From positions 62,001-126,000 of the forward strand of contig JAMYHX010000054.1 of the NCBI GenBank assembly GCA_025529335.1: a DNA stretch of 64,000 nucleotides. The letters are read 5' to 3'. Positions within the stretch are counted from its first letter, which is position 1, and each line of letters starts with the position of its first letter. Shown here one piece after another: positions 1 through 11,177 of the stretch. The translations under genes and the position numbers were made by a program. The notes below the pieces were generated by a model that did no database searches, was not told the DNA's origin, and saw nothing but the letters and a program-made list of their open reading frames with translations. The DNA is from Rhizopus sp. PT2906 (taxonomy: Eukaryota > Mucoromycota > Mucoromycetes > Mucorales > Rhizopodaceae).

Positions 1-1394
1 TCTGATACAGAAGTAGGAACAGTGACGTTAACTTGATTTGTCCATTCGTAAGTAGTCAAGTCAAGTGTGTAACAGAAATCCGTGAGACCTAATTCAAACA
101 AAGTAGTTAGAAAAAGAGAGAAAAGGATTGATAAACCCATATTTACCAATTCTTCCATCGTTTGTTCCACCATACAAAAGGATGTGGTCTGAATTGGGCA
201 CTATGTGTATATATCAAATAATTAAGACCCATTCCCCCTTGTTTGTGGTTAATTAAGAGCTTACATAAGGTAGTCGTATGATAGATTCTGTCGGAAGGTA
301 CACTACTGCCAACAGCTGCAGCCAGCGGCTGTAAGCTCCAAGTACCTTGAATGGTATTGAATATATACGTTTTACTAAAAGGGAATCGGATAGGTCCATA
401 ATTTGTATGCAAATAATAACTTCCACCAAAGTAGTAAATTTTGCCAGTCCTGGGATTGAATGTTGCCGATTGAGAATTGGGATAGAAATCTGAATCAGGG
501 AATACTTGCTGAGGGGAAAAGTAGCTCCATGTCTATATTGCAGAGAGATATTTAAGCATTAAAGAGCATCTGATTTTTACATGATTTTACCTGTGAAGTG
601 ATATTGAATACCGTCAAAGAATCAAAACCTCTGATGGATGTTCCATTATTTATATTAGTGATGTTTTGCCCAGTTGAAGAAATCATGGGAACAGTTGTAG
701 AGGGTAAACTACATAGTATTAATATATCGATCAATCCTTGTTAGTTTGTATAGATTACCTTTCATAACCACCATAGAATGCAGCTGTATCATTTGTTGCT
801 GACATCAAGTTGACAGTCGTGGCAAAGTAACTATCATGAAAAGCTAGGGAGTAAATAAAAAGCAGATAAAGTTAGTATATATGTATATACATTTGACGTC
901 GAGGTCTATTAGGCTCGGAATAGGCTGGTAACGATTTCCAAGTATTGCTGACTGTGTCGTAGGCAATTGTTTGATTGGTAAAGGGCGTATCACTACTGAA
1001 TCCTCCTACGATCACGATTTGATTTTGTTCTGGGAAAAAGATATATTCTGGAGCTCGTCTAACTTCGACGTCAAAGTCATTACTGGCAATGACTTCGTTC
1101 CATTTGTTGTTGAAGGTGCTGCTCTGTTGTCCATACATTTGTCCAATATCAAGTACGTATAAGCGACCCTCCGGTCGAAATACATTAACGACGTTTGATA
1201 TATCTCCACCATAGCAATATATTTTATTACTTATGTATCCACAAGCTATATTTATAAATGACAGAAGAATTGGTCAAGGTACGGTTGATACGTTTTTCAT
1301 CTCAGTTTTTACATGAAAGCACTCGAGAATTGAGAATGGTTGCCTTAACCGATGCACTGATGGCAAGTAATCCGAGAATGCGTACAATTTGCAT
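1..1394 (-). CDS. Kelch-repeat secreted or membrane protein (3' end beyond window)
   Basis: A kelch beta-propeller protein whose 3' end lies outside the window. I chose the ATG at 1394 because it opens a signal peptide (MQIVRILGLLAISASVKA). Exons read 1313-1394, 898-1245, 759-843, 591-708, 265-532, 147-188 and 88 to the window edge. Codon phase is consistent at every junction. Kelch signatures are NKIYCYGGD, QIVIVGGFSS, TAAFYGGYE, KIYYFGGSYY and ILLYGGTNDG, each followed by a conserved W/Y strand. Mucoralean genomes carry many such proteins, usually with a C-terminal transmembrane anchor that cannot be seen here. The binding partner is unknown. The donor of exon 2 (GTCAAA) is the weakest junction. 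The gene lies head to head with the esterase starting at 1830. Confidence 0.8.
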
Positions 1395-1829
1395 GCTTTG
1401 CTAGTTGTACTCTCTCTTTTTCTCAGAGTAAATAAAAGGAAAAAAGAAGGATTAGTAAGAAAACAATTTATACTTGTGCATATTGGATACATGGTATGAC
1501 GAGGCGCAGCTCTTGTGCCCATCTACATACAAATGGTGACCCAGATTTGGTAGGCTTTGTTAATCTGTACAAACTTGTTCCTAAATAGAAAAAGTTTCCC
1601 TCTAAAAATAAAAGGGGCGCTTACCACAAATGGGCTGGTGCTAACACTAATCGGAAACAATACAAAGAAATGGCTTTTCCCATTGCTATTATAAACCTTT
1701 GTTTTCTTCTCCCCTTTTTCTTGTGCAACTACGAATAATTGGAATGGTGTCTCCTGTTTCACGAACTGGTTATTATCGGAGCTCAAGGTATTTGCGCGCA
1801 GAACAGCGGTTGTTTTTTTTTTTATCCAT
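1395..1829. promoter_or_regulatory. Divergent intergenic region (kelch / esterase)
   Basis: A 435-bp gap between two divergent start codons, expected to hold both promoters. An open frame on the minus strand at 1523-1786 runs through it but has no kelch motif or signal peptide. I see no further gene. Confidence 0.4.
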
Positions 1830-3113
1830 ATGAGCTATACTTACACTCATGTATCGCCTTTTCAAGTTCTTCAGCGAGATCCTACAACAAACAGTGCTCA
1901 AGTCATCATTGACAACAAGACAGTAGATCTACCTGTAGGAGGTCCTTATACAATAAATGATTGTCATAATGTATTTGTTGGCGACATTTGGATCATGGCA
2001 GGTCAAAGCAACATGCGTGGTCATGGATTCCTAAAGAATCCTTTCACCCAACAACCTCTTCACCTTCCTTCCTTGCCTCATGTGTGCTTATACGATTCAA
2101 CCGAGCATTGGAGAAAGGCGTCTGAACCGATTCATCAATTATCTGCGTCACCACGAGCTGTACACCATACCTTACCTGATCCCACTGTTGCAAACCCACA
2201 GCTTTTACAGTTTAGAGGAGCCTCACTCGGCCTAGCTTTTGCTCAAGAATACCAAAAGCTAAATGACAATATTCCTGTTGGCTTAGTAGCCTGTGCCCAT
2301 GGAAACACCTCGCTTCATGATTGGCAACGACCTGCCGAAATAAACCAAGATACGGTCCAGACGACGCTGTATGGCGCCATGATTGATAAAATTCGTGCGG
2401 TTGGAAACCATATCGCCGGTGTCCTCTGGTACCAAGGGGAATCAGACGCAGTCAGCCTTGAGTTATCAAAAACGTACGAGGAAAGGTTCCAACTCTGGCT
2501 TGATCTTTTACGATCAGATACGCGTTCGGATTTACCAATTGCCTTTGTCCAGATCGGTGCTCACCGTATTGATCGAGAAGAGGCAGTGAAGGGGTGGCGA
2601 AATGTGCAAGACTACCAGCGGAAATTGTTTGGATACAAATCGATTACAGCGGGAGTTGCAAGTCTAGACTGCTCCTTGGATGACAGGGTGCATCTCTCTG
2701 CTTCTGGACTGCAGACAGTTGGACGACGTTTAGCGCGAGCAGCGATTCAAGCGATGCAAAAGAAAGCAGAGTTAGCCACGCCGATATGTGAATCTGCAAC
2801 ATATGAACAGATTGATCTCATTTCAACCTCAGTGTGTTCCATTAGGCTTTCGTTCAGTCAAATGGACGATGAGTGGGATGATCAAAAAAGTGTGCAAGGG
2901 TTTGAAATTGAAAACTGTACGAATGGCACTTGTATTATTGACGCAAAAATAGAAGGTAAGGACATCCGATTATATCTTTCACACAAACCTACTGTGACAG
3001 GGGTGATGTATGTAACATATGGCATGAGTCCTCAACTATCACCAAACCTTGTCACAAAGCGTGGCTCTGCTTTGCCTGCTTTTAAGGGACTTGCAGTAAG
3101 CAATAATAAATGA
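1830..3113 (+). CDS. Sialate O-acetylesterase-like (SASA family) SGNH hydrolase
   Basis: A single 427-residue open frame without introns. Family hallmarks are present: VGDIWIMAGQSNM near residues 50-62 carries the nucleophile block GQSN, LWYQGESDA near residue 200 is the second block, and DDRVHLSASG near residue 292 supplies the catalytic Asp and His. These define the SASA (DUF303, CE6-like) branch of SGNH hydrolases, which remove O-acetyl groups from sugars such as sialic acids or xylan. The substrate is not deducible. There is no clear signal peptide, so a cytosolic location is the simplest reading. About 100 residues at the C-terminus follow the catalytic block and could be a beta-sandwich. 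Lack of introns beside intron-rich neighbours raises the possibility of acquisition from bacteria. Confidence 0.8.
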   Translation: MSYTYTHVSPFQVLQRDPTTNSAQVIIDNKTVDLPVGGPYTINDCHNVFVGDIWIMAGQSNMRGHGFLKNPFTQQPLHLPSLPHVCLYDSTEHWRKASEPIHQLSASPRAVHHTLPDPTVANPQLLQFRGASLGLAFAQEYQKLNDNIPVGLVACAHGNTSLHDWQRPAEINQDTVQTTLYGAMIDKIRAVGNHIAGVLWYQGESDAVSLELSKTYEERFQLWLDLLRSDTRSDLPIAFVQIGAHRIDREEAVKGWRNVQDYQRKLFGYKSITAGVASLDCSLDDRVHLSASGLQTVGRRLARAAIQAMQKKAELATPICESATYEQIDLISTSVCSIRLSFSQMDDEWDDQKSVQGFEIENCTNGTCIIDAKIEGKDIRLYLSHKPTVTGVMYVTYGMSPQLSPNLVTKRGSALPAFKGLAVSNNK

Positions 3114-3346
3114 TCATAATAATTATAGATTATTTTCTTCTTTGCTTAAACGGTAAAACTATTTAGCTGATTTTACTCAAAGTAGCTCACTGTAATTGCA
3201 TAAAATAATGAAGAATTAAGCTAAAATATCATCTAAAGAAGCGTGTGCTATCGACAATTAATAGGAGATGGCATGGTTTATTGTCATTGGTATGTAATGT
3301 ATGTAAATATGTGTTTGCTTGTGTGTGTGGAATATATACAAAATTG

Positions 3347-4682
3347 TTACAGCATTAAGGTGTTGAGGTTTTCGTTTAAAATAATGTCAGATACTGCTGT
3401 CATGACGTTATCCAAGAGACGTCCATCGGTTGCATCTGTGCAATGAATATATAAACGCTTATTACTGTTTTGATTTAACCTATGAAATCGCCTCTTGAAA
3501 TATTCGACGGTTTGGTCAAAACTATCATCATTTCCTATTAAGAAGTTAATAAAAGAAAAAAGGATGATAGAGTTTACCTTCAAAGTCTGGAAACCATTTC
3601 GAAACAGGGGATACGTGTATCTTTTTTTTAAATATGTCTATCTTGTTTAAGAATAAGATCACCGACGTATTCTTGAACCAGACTGAATTACAGATGCTGT
3701 CAAATAACATGAGTGATTCATGCATTTGATTCTATTGCAAAAAAGGTTGGCTTGTGTTTTCTTTCATACATCTCCTACTTACTGAGTCCTTATCTTCAAC
3801 TAAACATTGATCATAACCACTGATTGCTACCACGAATAGAACAGCTGTGACGTTTTCAAAACAATGTATCCACTTTTTCCGCTCACTCCTTTGTCCACCG
3901 ACGTCAAACATGCGGTAGGTTAAAGGGCCGATATGGAACGTTGTCTCGACAATTCCTGTAGTTTTAGCTCTACATCTAACAATATCTTGGTCTGTTGGCA
4001 TATACCCAGGTTCCCAGAACCTGTCTAGTTGTGAAAAGAAACTATACAAAAAAAAAAGAGGAGGGTTAAACAACCGAGCAGTTTGCTATTAGCAAAAAGT
4101 AATTACTAGATCGCATTGTCGTGTAACGCAAACATGGTGTTGGCTTCACTTCTCGCGCGCTGTACACCGGCATCTGCCCAAAGAATTTTTAATGGTTCTA
4201 AAAATGACGCTGGATATGGTTCTCGTTGTCCTAATTGTCTGACATCTTGTATTAAAGGCATATATTGCTAATACGTGAATTTAAAAACAACGTCGGATAC
4301 TGGTGTCTTCACTTACTGCATTGGACTCATGCTCAAAAGGTATATTCAATAACTGCATAGCTTCGAATATTGTTTGCATTTCCATAATAATATTTGAAAA
4401 TACAACAATTCGATAACTTTCTCTTTCACTATCATCAAATCCTGAAGCATGGAGCAAACGTAACTGCTTTATCAAAGTTGACTTTCCAGACTCTCCCGCT
4501 CCTAATCATAAAGGAATGTTTTAAGTAATGAAAAGTCAAGGATAATATCTACCTAACAATAGCACTTTGACTTCACTTTTCATCTTTTTCTCATCTGCCT
4601 TGATCTGCTTATCTATGCTCTTACTTCGTTGCACCTCAGGGTCATTCTTACTAGGTTTAACTAGACTAATACAAGCACCCAT
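3347..4682 (-). CDS. Heterotrimeric G protein alpha subunit
   Basis: Six exons (4553-4682, 4317-4501, 4107-4267, 3783-4041, 3578-3731, 3347-3534) join in phase to 358 residues, the normal G-alpha length. The start MGACIS fits an N-myristoylation site with a palmitoylatable Cys. Visible GTPase motifs are the P-loop GAGESGKST, which is split by intron 1, switch [10 protein letters not shown] with the conserved Arg, switch [18 protein letters not shown], and NKID for guanine specificity. The G5 loop reads TDATDG, where the family usually has TCATDT. The C-terminus NTLML, the receptor-contact end, lacks the Cys at -4 used by pertussis toxin. It should couple membrane receptors to cAMP or MAPK signalling. 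Which fungal G-alpha class it belongs to is uncertain. Confidence 0.95.
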
Positions 4683-5785
4683 GGCTTTTTATTAAAAAAA
4701 AAAGAAAGAGAGAAAGAGGGGTAGAAAAGGAATGATCGTAAATTTAAAGAGAATTTATGCAATTATCTTTATCCAATTATATTTTGTAACAGATTTCTGC
4801 AATATGCAAGTAAATAAGCCGCATACTGTTTACACGCACACGAGTGAAATTTCCCTGAACATTCTTTTGTGAGACATTCAGAGAATGATACCTAATAGTA
4901 TCTTTTTTTGGTAATTAGGAAAAAAAAATAAATCGGTTTCGTTCAAAATGCAAGGACGATAGGAATCTGCTATGGTCCAGTTCAAAGATGCTGACGACTG
5001 TAGTAGTATAATACGGAGTGTTAACAATAACGTAATGTCAATGGTATCTCCATAGAGTATCTATACCTGACTGTTGATATTCATCCTTGCTCTCATTCCA
5101 CCTTTTTGTAAAGCGTTATCATGGAAAGAGAAATAACAGTAAAGTTAAAGACTTCAACAGTCGAACGCATGATAAAGTTTCAATGAAATTGACAACTTTT
5201 TCAAATGGAAAACACTACATACACCAGAAACTAGACTAATACCACAGGCACTGCCTCCGGATACTGCCTATAATGTAGTCCAACAAAGCTTTTCAATGTG
5301 TAACGTCAAGCTAAACATGACTTTATGAAGTTACCATCTTGGTTCGTTTTTCTTTTAAAGAAGAAAGAAATAAATGCGGTTATTCTAATCTTATATTGTC
5401 AGTTTGATCAACAAAGAATCAAATGTAATAATGGTGTATTATCATAGGTAGTGTCTCAAGTAAAATACAAGTCTTGAGCTTTGTAGTATTCACATATGCG
5501 CCACAAAAACTAATGGGTCTGTCCAATAAAAAAAATATGATTTATATCAGCCCATTTGAGTCAAGCAGTTTAATATTACAAGGCTAACGTAGTTACTTTT
5601 CCCCTTTTCTTTTTTTACACCACTTTCTTACGGCTATCTCTCTTTCCATTCTGTTATGTGTGTCCCTGTTCTTAATCTTTTGTAAATAAAGTCATTTCAT
5701 TGGCTAGCGATTTTTTTTTCCTCTCTGTTACTGGGCCCTCCCAACAAAAAATCTGTCAACTGTTTTTCTTTTCTTCTGTAGCAAT
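4683..5785. other. Intergenic region, no gene seen
   Basis: About 1.1 kb of AT-rich DNA between divergent genes. I found no open frame with recognisable motifs and no tRNA-like box B. It presumably contains both promoters. Confidence 0.4.
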
Positions 5786-7894
5786 ATGTTCTTTTCTTCT
5801 TCTTATTGTCGCACCGCTTTTTCTTTTAATGCTTCAAAGACCTTAAGATCGTCTTTTGCATCAGTCTCAGCATCTATATCCGAAACTACAGCAAAAGCAA
5901 CAAGAAAGAAAAGACTGATCATTGACAATAGATCTCCTTCATTAAGTGATTTCTTAGCACAGACAGCACCTAAAAAGAAACTAGATGCAGCCTTGATTAA
6001 ACCTGATAGTGTTCCTTATTTACAAACACAAAGCGAGAATTTGGGAAAGGGAAGAAAGTTTTATATCGAAGTTTATGGATGTCAGGTAAGCAATTTCTTG
6101 ACAGTTTGGAGAAAGGGGAGGGAAAGCTTATTTTTCTTTAATAGATGAACGTCAATGATACAGAAATATTGAATTCAATCATGACCAAAACTGGATATCA
6201 ACGAACAGATCGTTTAGATGATGCCAACGTTGTGTTTCTTGTCACTGTAAGTTGTACGGGATGTGCTTTAGATAAACAGTCACTGACAGTAACAACAGTG
6301 TGCAATCAGAGATAATGCAGAGGTCAGGATATGGGAGCGATTGAAGTACTTGCGTCACTACAAGACAAAGATCAATCTAGACTCACCTCCTATTGTTGGT
6401 GTATTGGGTGTAAGTGAGAAATAATCGGGAAAAGATAAATGAAACTGACTATCGTGTAGTGTATGGCCGAAAGATTAAAGAGCAAATTACTTGAAGAAGA
6501 TCGACTTGTGGACATTGTGTGTGGTCCAGATGGTTATAGATCTATTCCTCATCTTATTTCTTTAGCAGAGGATGAATATGATGGGGTGGCTAATGTGATG
6601 CTATCGGCAGATGAAACTTATGCAGACATCATGCCAATGCGCTTAGACACGGATAATGTCTCTGGATGGGTGTCTATTATGCGTGGGTGTAATAATATGT
6701 GTGCCTTCTGTATTGTACCATTTACAAGAGGTATCGAACGAAGTAGACCGATTGATTCAATTCTAGATGAAGTGAGATATCTAAGTGATCAAGGAGTTAA
6801 AGAAGGTAAAAATTAAAAAGGTAAAATGTGTACCTTTACCTGATCTTTCTTGCTTTATTAGTGACCGTGTTGGGCCAAAATGTCAATTGTAATAAGACAC
6901 GTTATTAATAACAAAAGAGACTAACATATATTTTAATAGCTTATAGAGATGAATCAGAGTCAAAATACTTTATGTCTAGCAGTGGCATTGGATCTCAATT
7001 AAGTAACTCTGGATTTAAAACAATCTATAAGCGAAAGGAAGGTGGTAGACGTTTTACTGAACTGCTAGACAGAGTGAGTTTGATTAACCCAGAGGTAATA
7101 TGAATACACAAAGAAAGGTTACATTGAAGACTAATTGATATATGTATATAGATGCGTATACGATTCACATCACCACATCCAAAAGACTTTCCAACTGATC
7201 TACTACACTTGATCGCAGAACGACCCAATATTTGTAATTCGATTCACCTGCCTGTTCAATCAGGTAGTAACACTGTACTCGAAAGAATGCGTAGAGGATA
7301 CACTAGAGAAGCTTATTTGGATCTTGTGGCAAAAATGAGAAAGATTATACCAGATGTTTGGATCAGCAGTGACTTCATCACCGGCTTCTGTGGAGAAACT
7401 GAACAGGAACATCAAGACACGGTGCGTTTGATGGAGCAAGTCAAGTATGATACAGCTTTTATGTTTGCTTACAGGTAAAGAGGAAGAACATAGGTTGATG
7501 AGTCCATTACTGATTTATGACAAGTATGCGAGAAAAAACCCATGCGCATCGTAAATATGTAGATGATGTGGATGAAGAAACAAAGAGCAGAAGACTTCAA
7601 GAGATCGTTACCACATTCCACCGAGAAGCGTCCATAAAGAATCAAGCGTTGATTGGAACAACTCAGCTAGTGCTGATTGATTCAGACAGACCCAAGATAA
7701 AATATGGAATAGAAACAAAAATAAGTGGACGAACAGATGGTGGTCATAAGGTCTTTGTTCAACACGATGATAGTAAAGAGACGTTAAAAAAGGGAGACTA
7801 TGTCAAAGTTCGTATCCTTCATGCTTCAAGTGCAAGCTTGACTGGATCATCCTTGGGTCCTTGCAGCATTCGTGAATTCAGTAGCGCCAAATAA
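5786..7894 (+). CDS. Mitochondrial tRNA methylthiotransferase (MiaB/CDK5RAP1 type)
   Basis: Eight exons (5786-6085, 6145-6246, 6299-6409, 6460-6805, 6862-6888, 6940-7094, 7152-7474, 7525-7894) join to 577 residues. Exon 5 is a 27-bp microexon encoding part of [10 protein letters not shown]. The radical-SAM enzyme adds a methylthio group to i6A37 of tRNAs. Visible parts are the N-terminal UPF0004 domain with YGCQMNVNDTE and Cys residues in LVTCAIR and VLGCMAERL, which ligate the auxiliary cluster; the radical-SAM motif CNNMCAFC in [36 protein letters not shown]; and a C-terminal TRAM RNA-binding domain. The Ser/Arg/Lys-rich first 60 or so residues fit a mitochondrial presequence. I prefer the CDK5RAP1 (ms2i6A) branch over CDKAL1 because of the overall MiaB-like layout. 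Confidence 0.92.
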
Positions 7895-7936
7895 AAAATA
7901 GAATCTCTTTTTTCTCTCCCTCTCTTTCTTTCTCTA

Positions 7937-8467
7937 ATGTCCAATAAAGCATCACACTTGAAACGCTTATATAAGTTATTCTTAAAGACTGGCTATGCAG
8001 CAGTTGAAGGAACAGCCAAAAATCAAAAGCCAATGATCAAAGGTCTGATCAGACAAGGATTCGATCGTTATGTGTACTGCACAGATCCAGCTACTCTAAG
8101 AGAACTAAGACCAAAAGGTACATTGTTTACTACACACACACACACACTTATACTTATATATAACTGATAGTCGAAAACACTCTTGAGCTTCTCAATATTG
8201 CAGCCAAAAGGAATGGATATGAACGTGATATTGTTATTAATCTCTGTAGACTAAAATATCACTGGGATAAATACAATTTATAGTAATTAATATACATTAT
8301 ATATACTTTCACATATATTTATATACTCATAAATAATATCTAGTCCACCAGAGCAAGGTCGCAAAGTAAACAAGAACATTAGAGAAGCCTTTGATCGTTC
8401 ATATGATGAATTTGTTCTTTTGAAGGAACAACTAAATAAAGACTTGAACTTGTGTCTTCCGTTATGA
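7937..8467 (+). CDS. Small LYR-like protein
   Basis: Three exons (7937-8117, 8171-8282, 8344-8467) join in phase to 138 residues. The short helical basic protein has an N-terminal SHLKRLYKLFLKTG segment resembling the LYR motif of mitochondrial assembly factors, but with LYK instead of LYR. A C-terminal helical stretch (NIREAFDRSYDEFVLLKEQ) follows. The nearest family I can suggest is the fungal LYR-like/DUF1763 group, which is a guess. It starts only 42 bp after the methylthiotransferase stop, on the same strand. A stop at 8281-8283 would end the protein early if intron 2 were retained. Confidence 0.55.
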
Positions 8468-8534
8468 ACCAAGTCACACGACTCTCTTTGTCATTCTTTT
8501 CTCTTTTTCGTTCTCATCTTGAAAATTACTAGTG

Positions 8535-8901
8535 ATGGTAAAGTAAAATAACAAAAGACATGTCAAAATCTAACACTTTCTCTTTTTCCTTCTTTCTTTT
8601 TTATAGTCTGCCATATTCAACTTTCAGTCTTTACTTTTAGTCATTCTATTGACCATCTGCACTTGTACTTACATTCGAGCACAGGCACCTTCTTTATTGG
8701 ATAGAAATAAAACTGGGTAAGAACAAATGCGTATTAAAGGAATGGAAGGACTAATAGATTTATGTGCGTCTGTCTGCATATCTGTTTTAACGATGCAGTC
8801 TACTTGGCTTATTCTGGAAAGCAGCAAGGATAGGTGAAAGACTAAGCCCTTATGTTTCTCTTGCATGCATTATGATGAGTATTACTTTAATGATTCATTA
8901 A
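8535..8901 (+). CDS. Kish/TMEM167 family membrane protein
   Basis: A 72-residue protein that matches Kish (TMEM167A) along its whole length. It has an N-terminal hydrophobic helix ([20 protein letters not shown]), the conserved loop [11 protein letters not shown], then [15 protein letters not shown] and a second helix. Kish proteins sit in the Golgi or early secretory membranes and are needed for constitutive secretion. The gene has an unusual first coding exon, the ATG alone at 8535-8537, followed by a GTAAAG donor. The intron ends at 8606. Exons 2 and 3 are 8607-8716 and 8799-8901. The start was chosen because the conserved protein begins exactly with Met-Ser at this junction. Confidence 0.92.
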
Positions 8902-8928
8902 AAATAAAGAATTATACAAAATAAATTA

Positions 8929-10004
8929 CTATGGATGAGAAGAAAGATGCTTGTCGATAACCTTTTTAAGCTCTTCTTCGTGATTGAATTCGTTGCATTG
9001 AGCTTTCTTTTTCATTTCATCACAGAGAGAATCAATATCAAGGTCATGTTTTCCTTCCAACTTGTCCCATAATTTAACCACTTCTTCAGCAGCCTCTGCT
9101 TGCTGAGGTATTGTTGTCGTTGTTTGTTTATCTAAGGGATAGAAGAAATCAAACTGCTTAGGATCCGCTGTGAATATACCATCTAATGATGCATGTCCAA
9201 ATAACTCTGAATGATCCAATAGGGTAGAAGAAGGTAAACCTGTATCTAAGCCAAGGATATCGTTTACATTCGTTGCCTCAGGTGTATGACTCGTTGATGA
9301 AGTCGAGCCAGTGCTACTGAAACTATCAAAGTGGGAAATAGGTGAAGAGGCTCGCACGATCTTTTGAGGTCGTTCTTCATCCTGATTAACATTGTTGGAT
9401 AAAGGATAGCTGAAAGAAGAAAGTAGAGCAGCATTTTCAGTCTGAAGCTTGGTGATCATCTCCTTCAACATCTTATTTTCCTTTTGAAGCTCTGAGCTTT
9501 GTTCAGCATTCAGCCTTTCCAATTCTTTTACTTTTTCTTCCAATAGTCGAACATGGTTCTCTTTTCTTTCTCTAAAAGCTCTTTGTGCTGCTCTATTTTG
9601 AGCCTTTCTCTTGCTTTTAGGATCATCAGACTATGTAATATTATTCAGGTTAATAGAAAACTATATTGTTTATGTATAGTTACATCTTCATCTTCACTTG
9701 TCACTGGTTTTCTTCCTACTCTTCTGGTTGGTGAAGACTCTTTCTTATCATTGCCACTCATGGAATCAAATTTACGCTTCTCTGTTTCATTGGGCGATGA
9801 AACAGAAGAATCGGGTGTTAAGGGAACTGTGGCAGAGGGGGAACTTGCATTGTTATTAGTGGATAATAAAGCCATGAGAAGCATAGTTTGTGCTTCCGGA
9901 TTATCTTTTAAAAAAGAGATATCAGGGTTATTTCCCTGTTGGGCGATCTTGGATACAATATCTGCAAATATATTGTTGTTGTTGATAAGGTTGTTATTCT
10001 CCAT
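8929..10004 (-). CDS. Pap1/Yap1-like bZIP transcription factor
   Basis: Two exons (9684-10004 and 8929-9630) give 340 residues. The basic region RKAQNRAAQRAFRERKENHV with the leucine zipper that follows is the AP-1-like fungal type, which recognises TTAC/GTAA-type sites. The C-terminus holds DSLCDEMKKKAQCNEF, resembling the redox-sensitive Cys-rich domain of Yap1/Pap1. That domain controls export by Crm1, so an oxidative-stress role is likely. An N-terminal Cys-rich domain is not evident. The start ATG at 10004 begins MENNNLINNNN. An in-frame upstream extension is AT-rich leader and was not used. Confidence 0.88.
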
Positions 10005-11177
10005 TATAGAAAAAAAAAAGGAAGGAAAAAGAAAGTAACAATTACAAATCACACAGCACCACCTTAAGTAAGCGGTGACTGAATTCAGCCAATAAAAAAT
10101 AACAAGGTGCAGCCGTTCTTCACCGAATCAAAAAGAGAGGATTTCCAACAGATTAATGAGCTTACAACTCTACATAATCGAATAGAAGAAAAACTCTTCT
10201 TTATGTAAGCACTGGTCAAAATGAGGGATACTAAAAGTCATATATTGATGCTCTCTCTCTCAAGTCATCACAAATAACAAGGTCCCATTTATAATTTATG
10301 CACATTTATGAAATGTTTTTCTGGCTCTTAAGGTAATACAACGCTTTAATAAACAGACATATTGGCAACGAAAACACTTTTTTGGTTTGATGGTGTCATG
10401 TATATTGATATATTGAATTTAGATGAAGACAAAAGTGGTCTTACTGCTCGTATTGCAATTTGATCATAGTCCTTAGATTTCAAGTTCATGGTAGGTAACG
10501 ATTAGATCAGCATATTACTGTATTTTATTAATTATTGACATTAATTTTATAAAATGTTGTCCTAAAATAAAAAAATTATTTGCGTAAAAAGACGACAAAG
10601 AAAAATATGTTTGAATAAAACGACATCATGTCAAAAGAGAGAGAAAAAGTATGTTAGTATTAGAGCACATATCCTAATATTAGTTTTACTTACCACCAAG
10701 GTGCATTCTGGGGAGAGTAGCGATAACTACCCAGGATAGTTTAAACAAAAAAAAAAAAGGAACGGAGGAATATGCATTGCCAAATATGACTACATGTTCT
10801 TCTGATTTCATGGAAAGACCGAATAAAGAATTTAAACTTTTACAAACAGATTAATATTGAGTTAATTTCAACTCCAAGACAGCCAACCTGTTAATATTAC
10901 GAAAATATTCTTGGCGACGACGAATTCACATTTCATGCAACATGAATTTTGTTCTCATCATGGGTGTATTTATTTTCGATCACAGGCGAATTTACTTTCC
11001 GGAAAGTGTATAACTCATGATTGAAATGAAGTCACCAGTTTTTGGACAGTTTCTTTCTTGAAGCCACTGCACATCCATCGTTTTACAACTGTATTGATAA
11101 TAAAACTATGCAATCACTCGCATATATAAAACAATCATTTTTTTTACACTGTATATTTCTGAGTCACTTTATTTGAT
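10005..11177. other. Intergenic region, no gene seen
   Basis: About 1.2 kb of AT-rich DNA upstream of the bZIP gene and downstream of TAF8. There are only short open frames without motifs, so I see no gene here. Confidence 0.4.

Noticed and set aside
1523..1786. Minus-strand frame as the kelch gene's first exon
   Set aside because: It has no signal peptide or kelch motif. The ATG at 1394 gives a clear signal peptide and an in-phase join to the first kelch blade.
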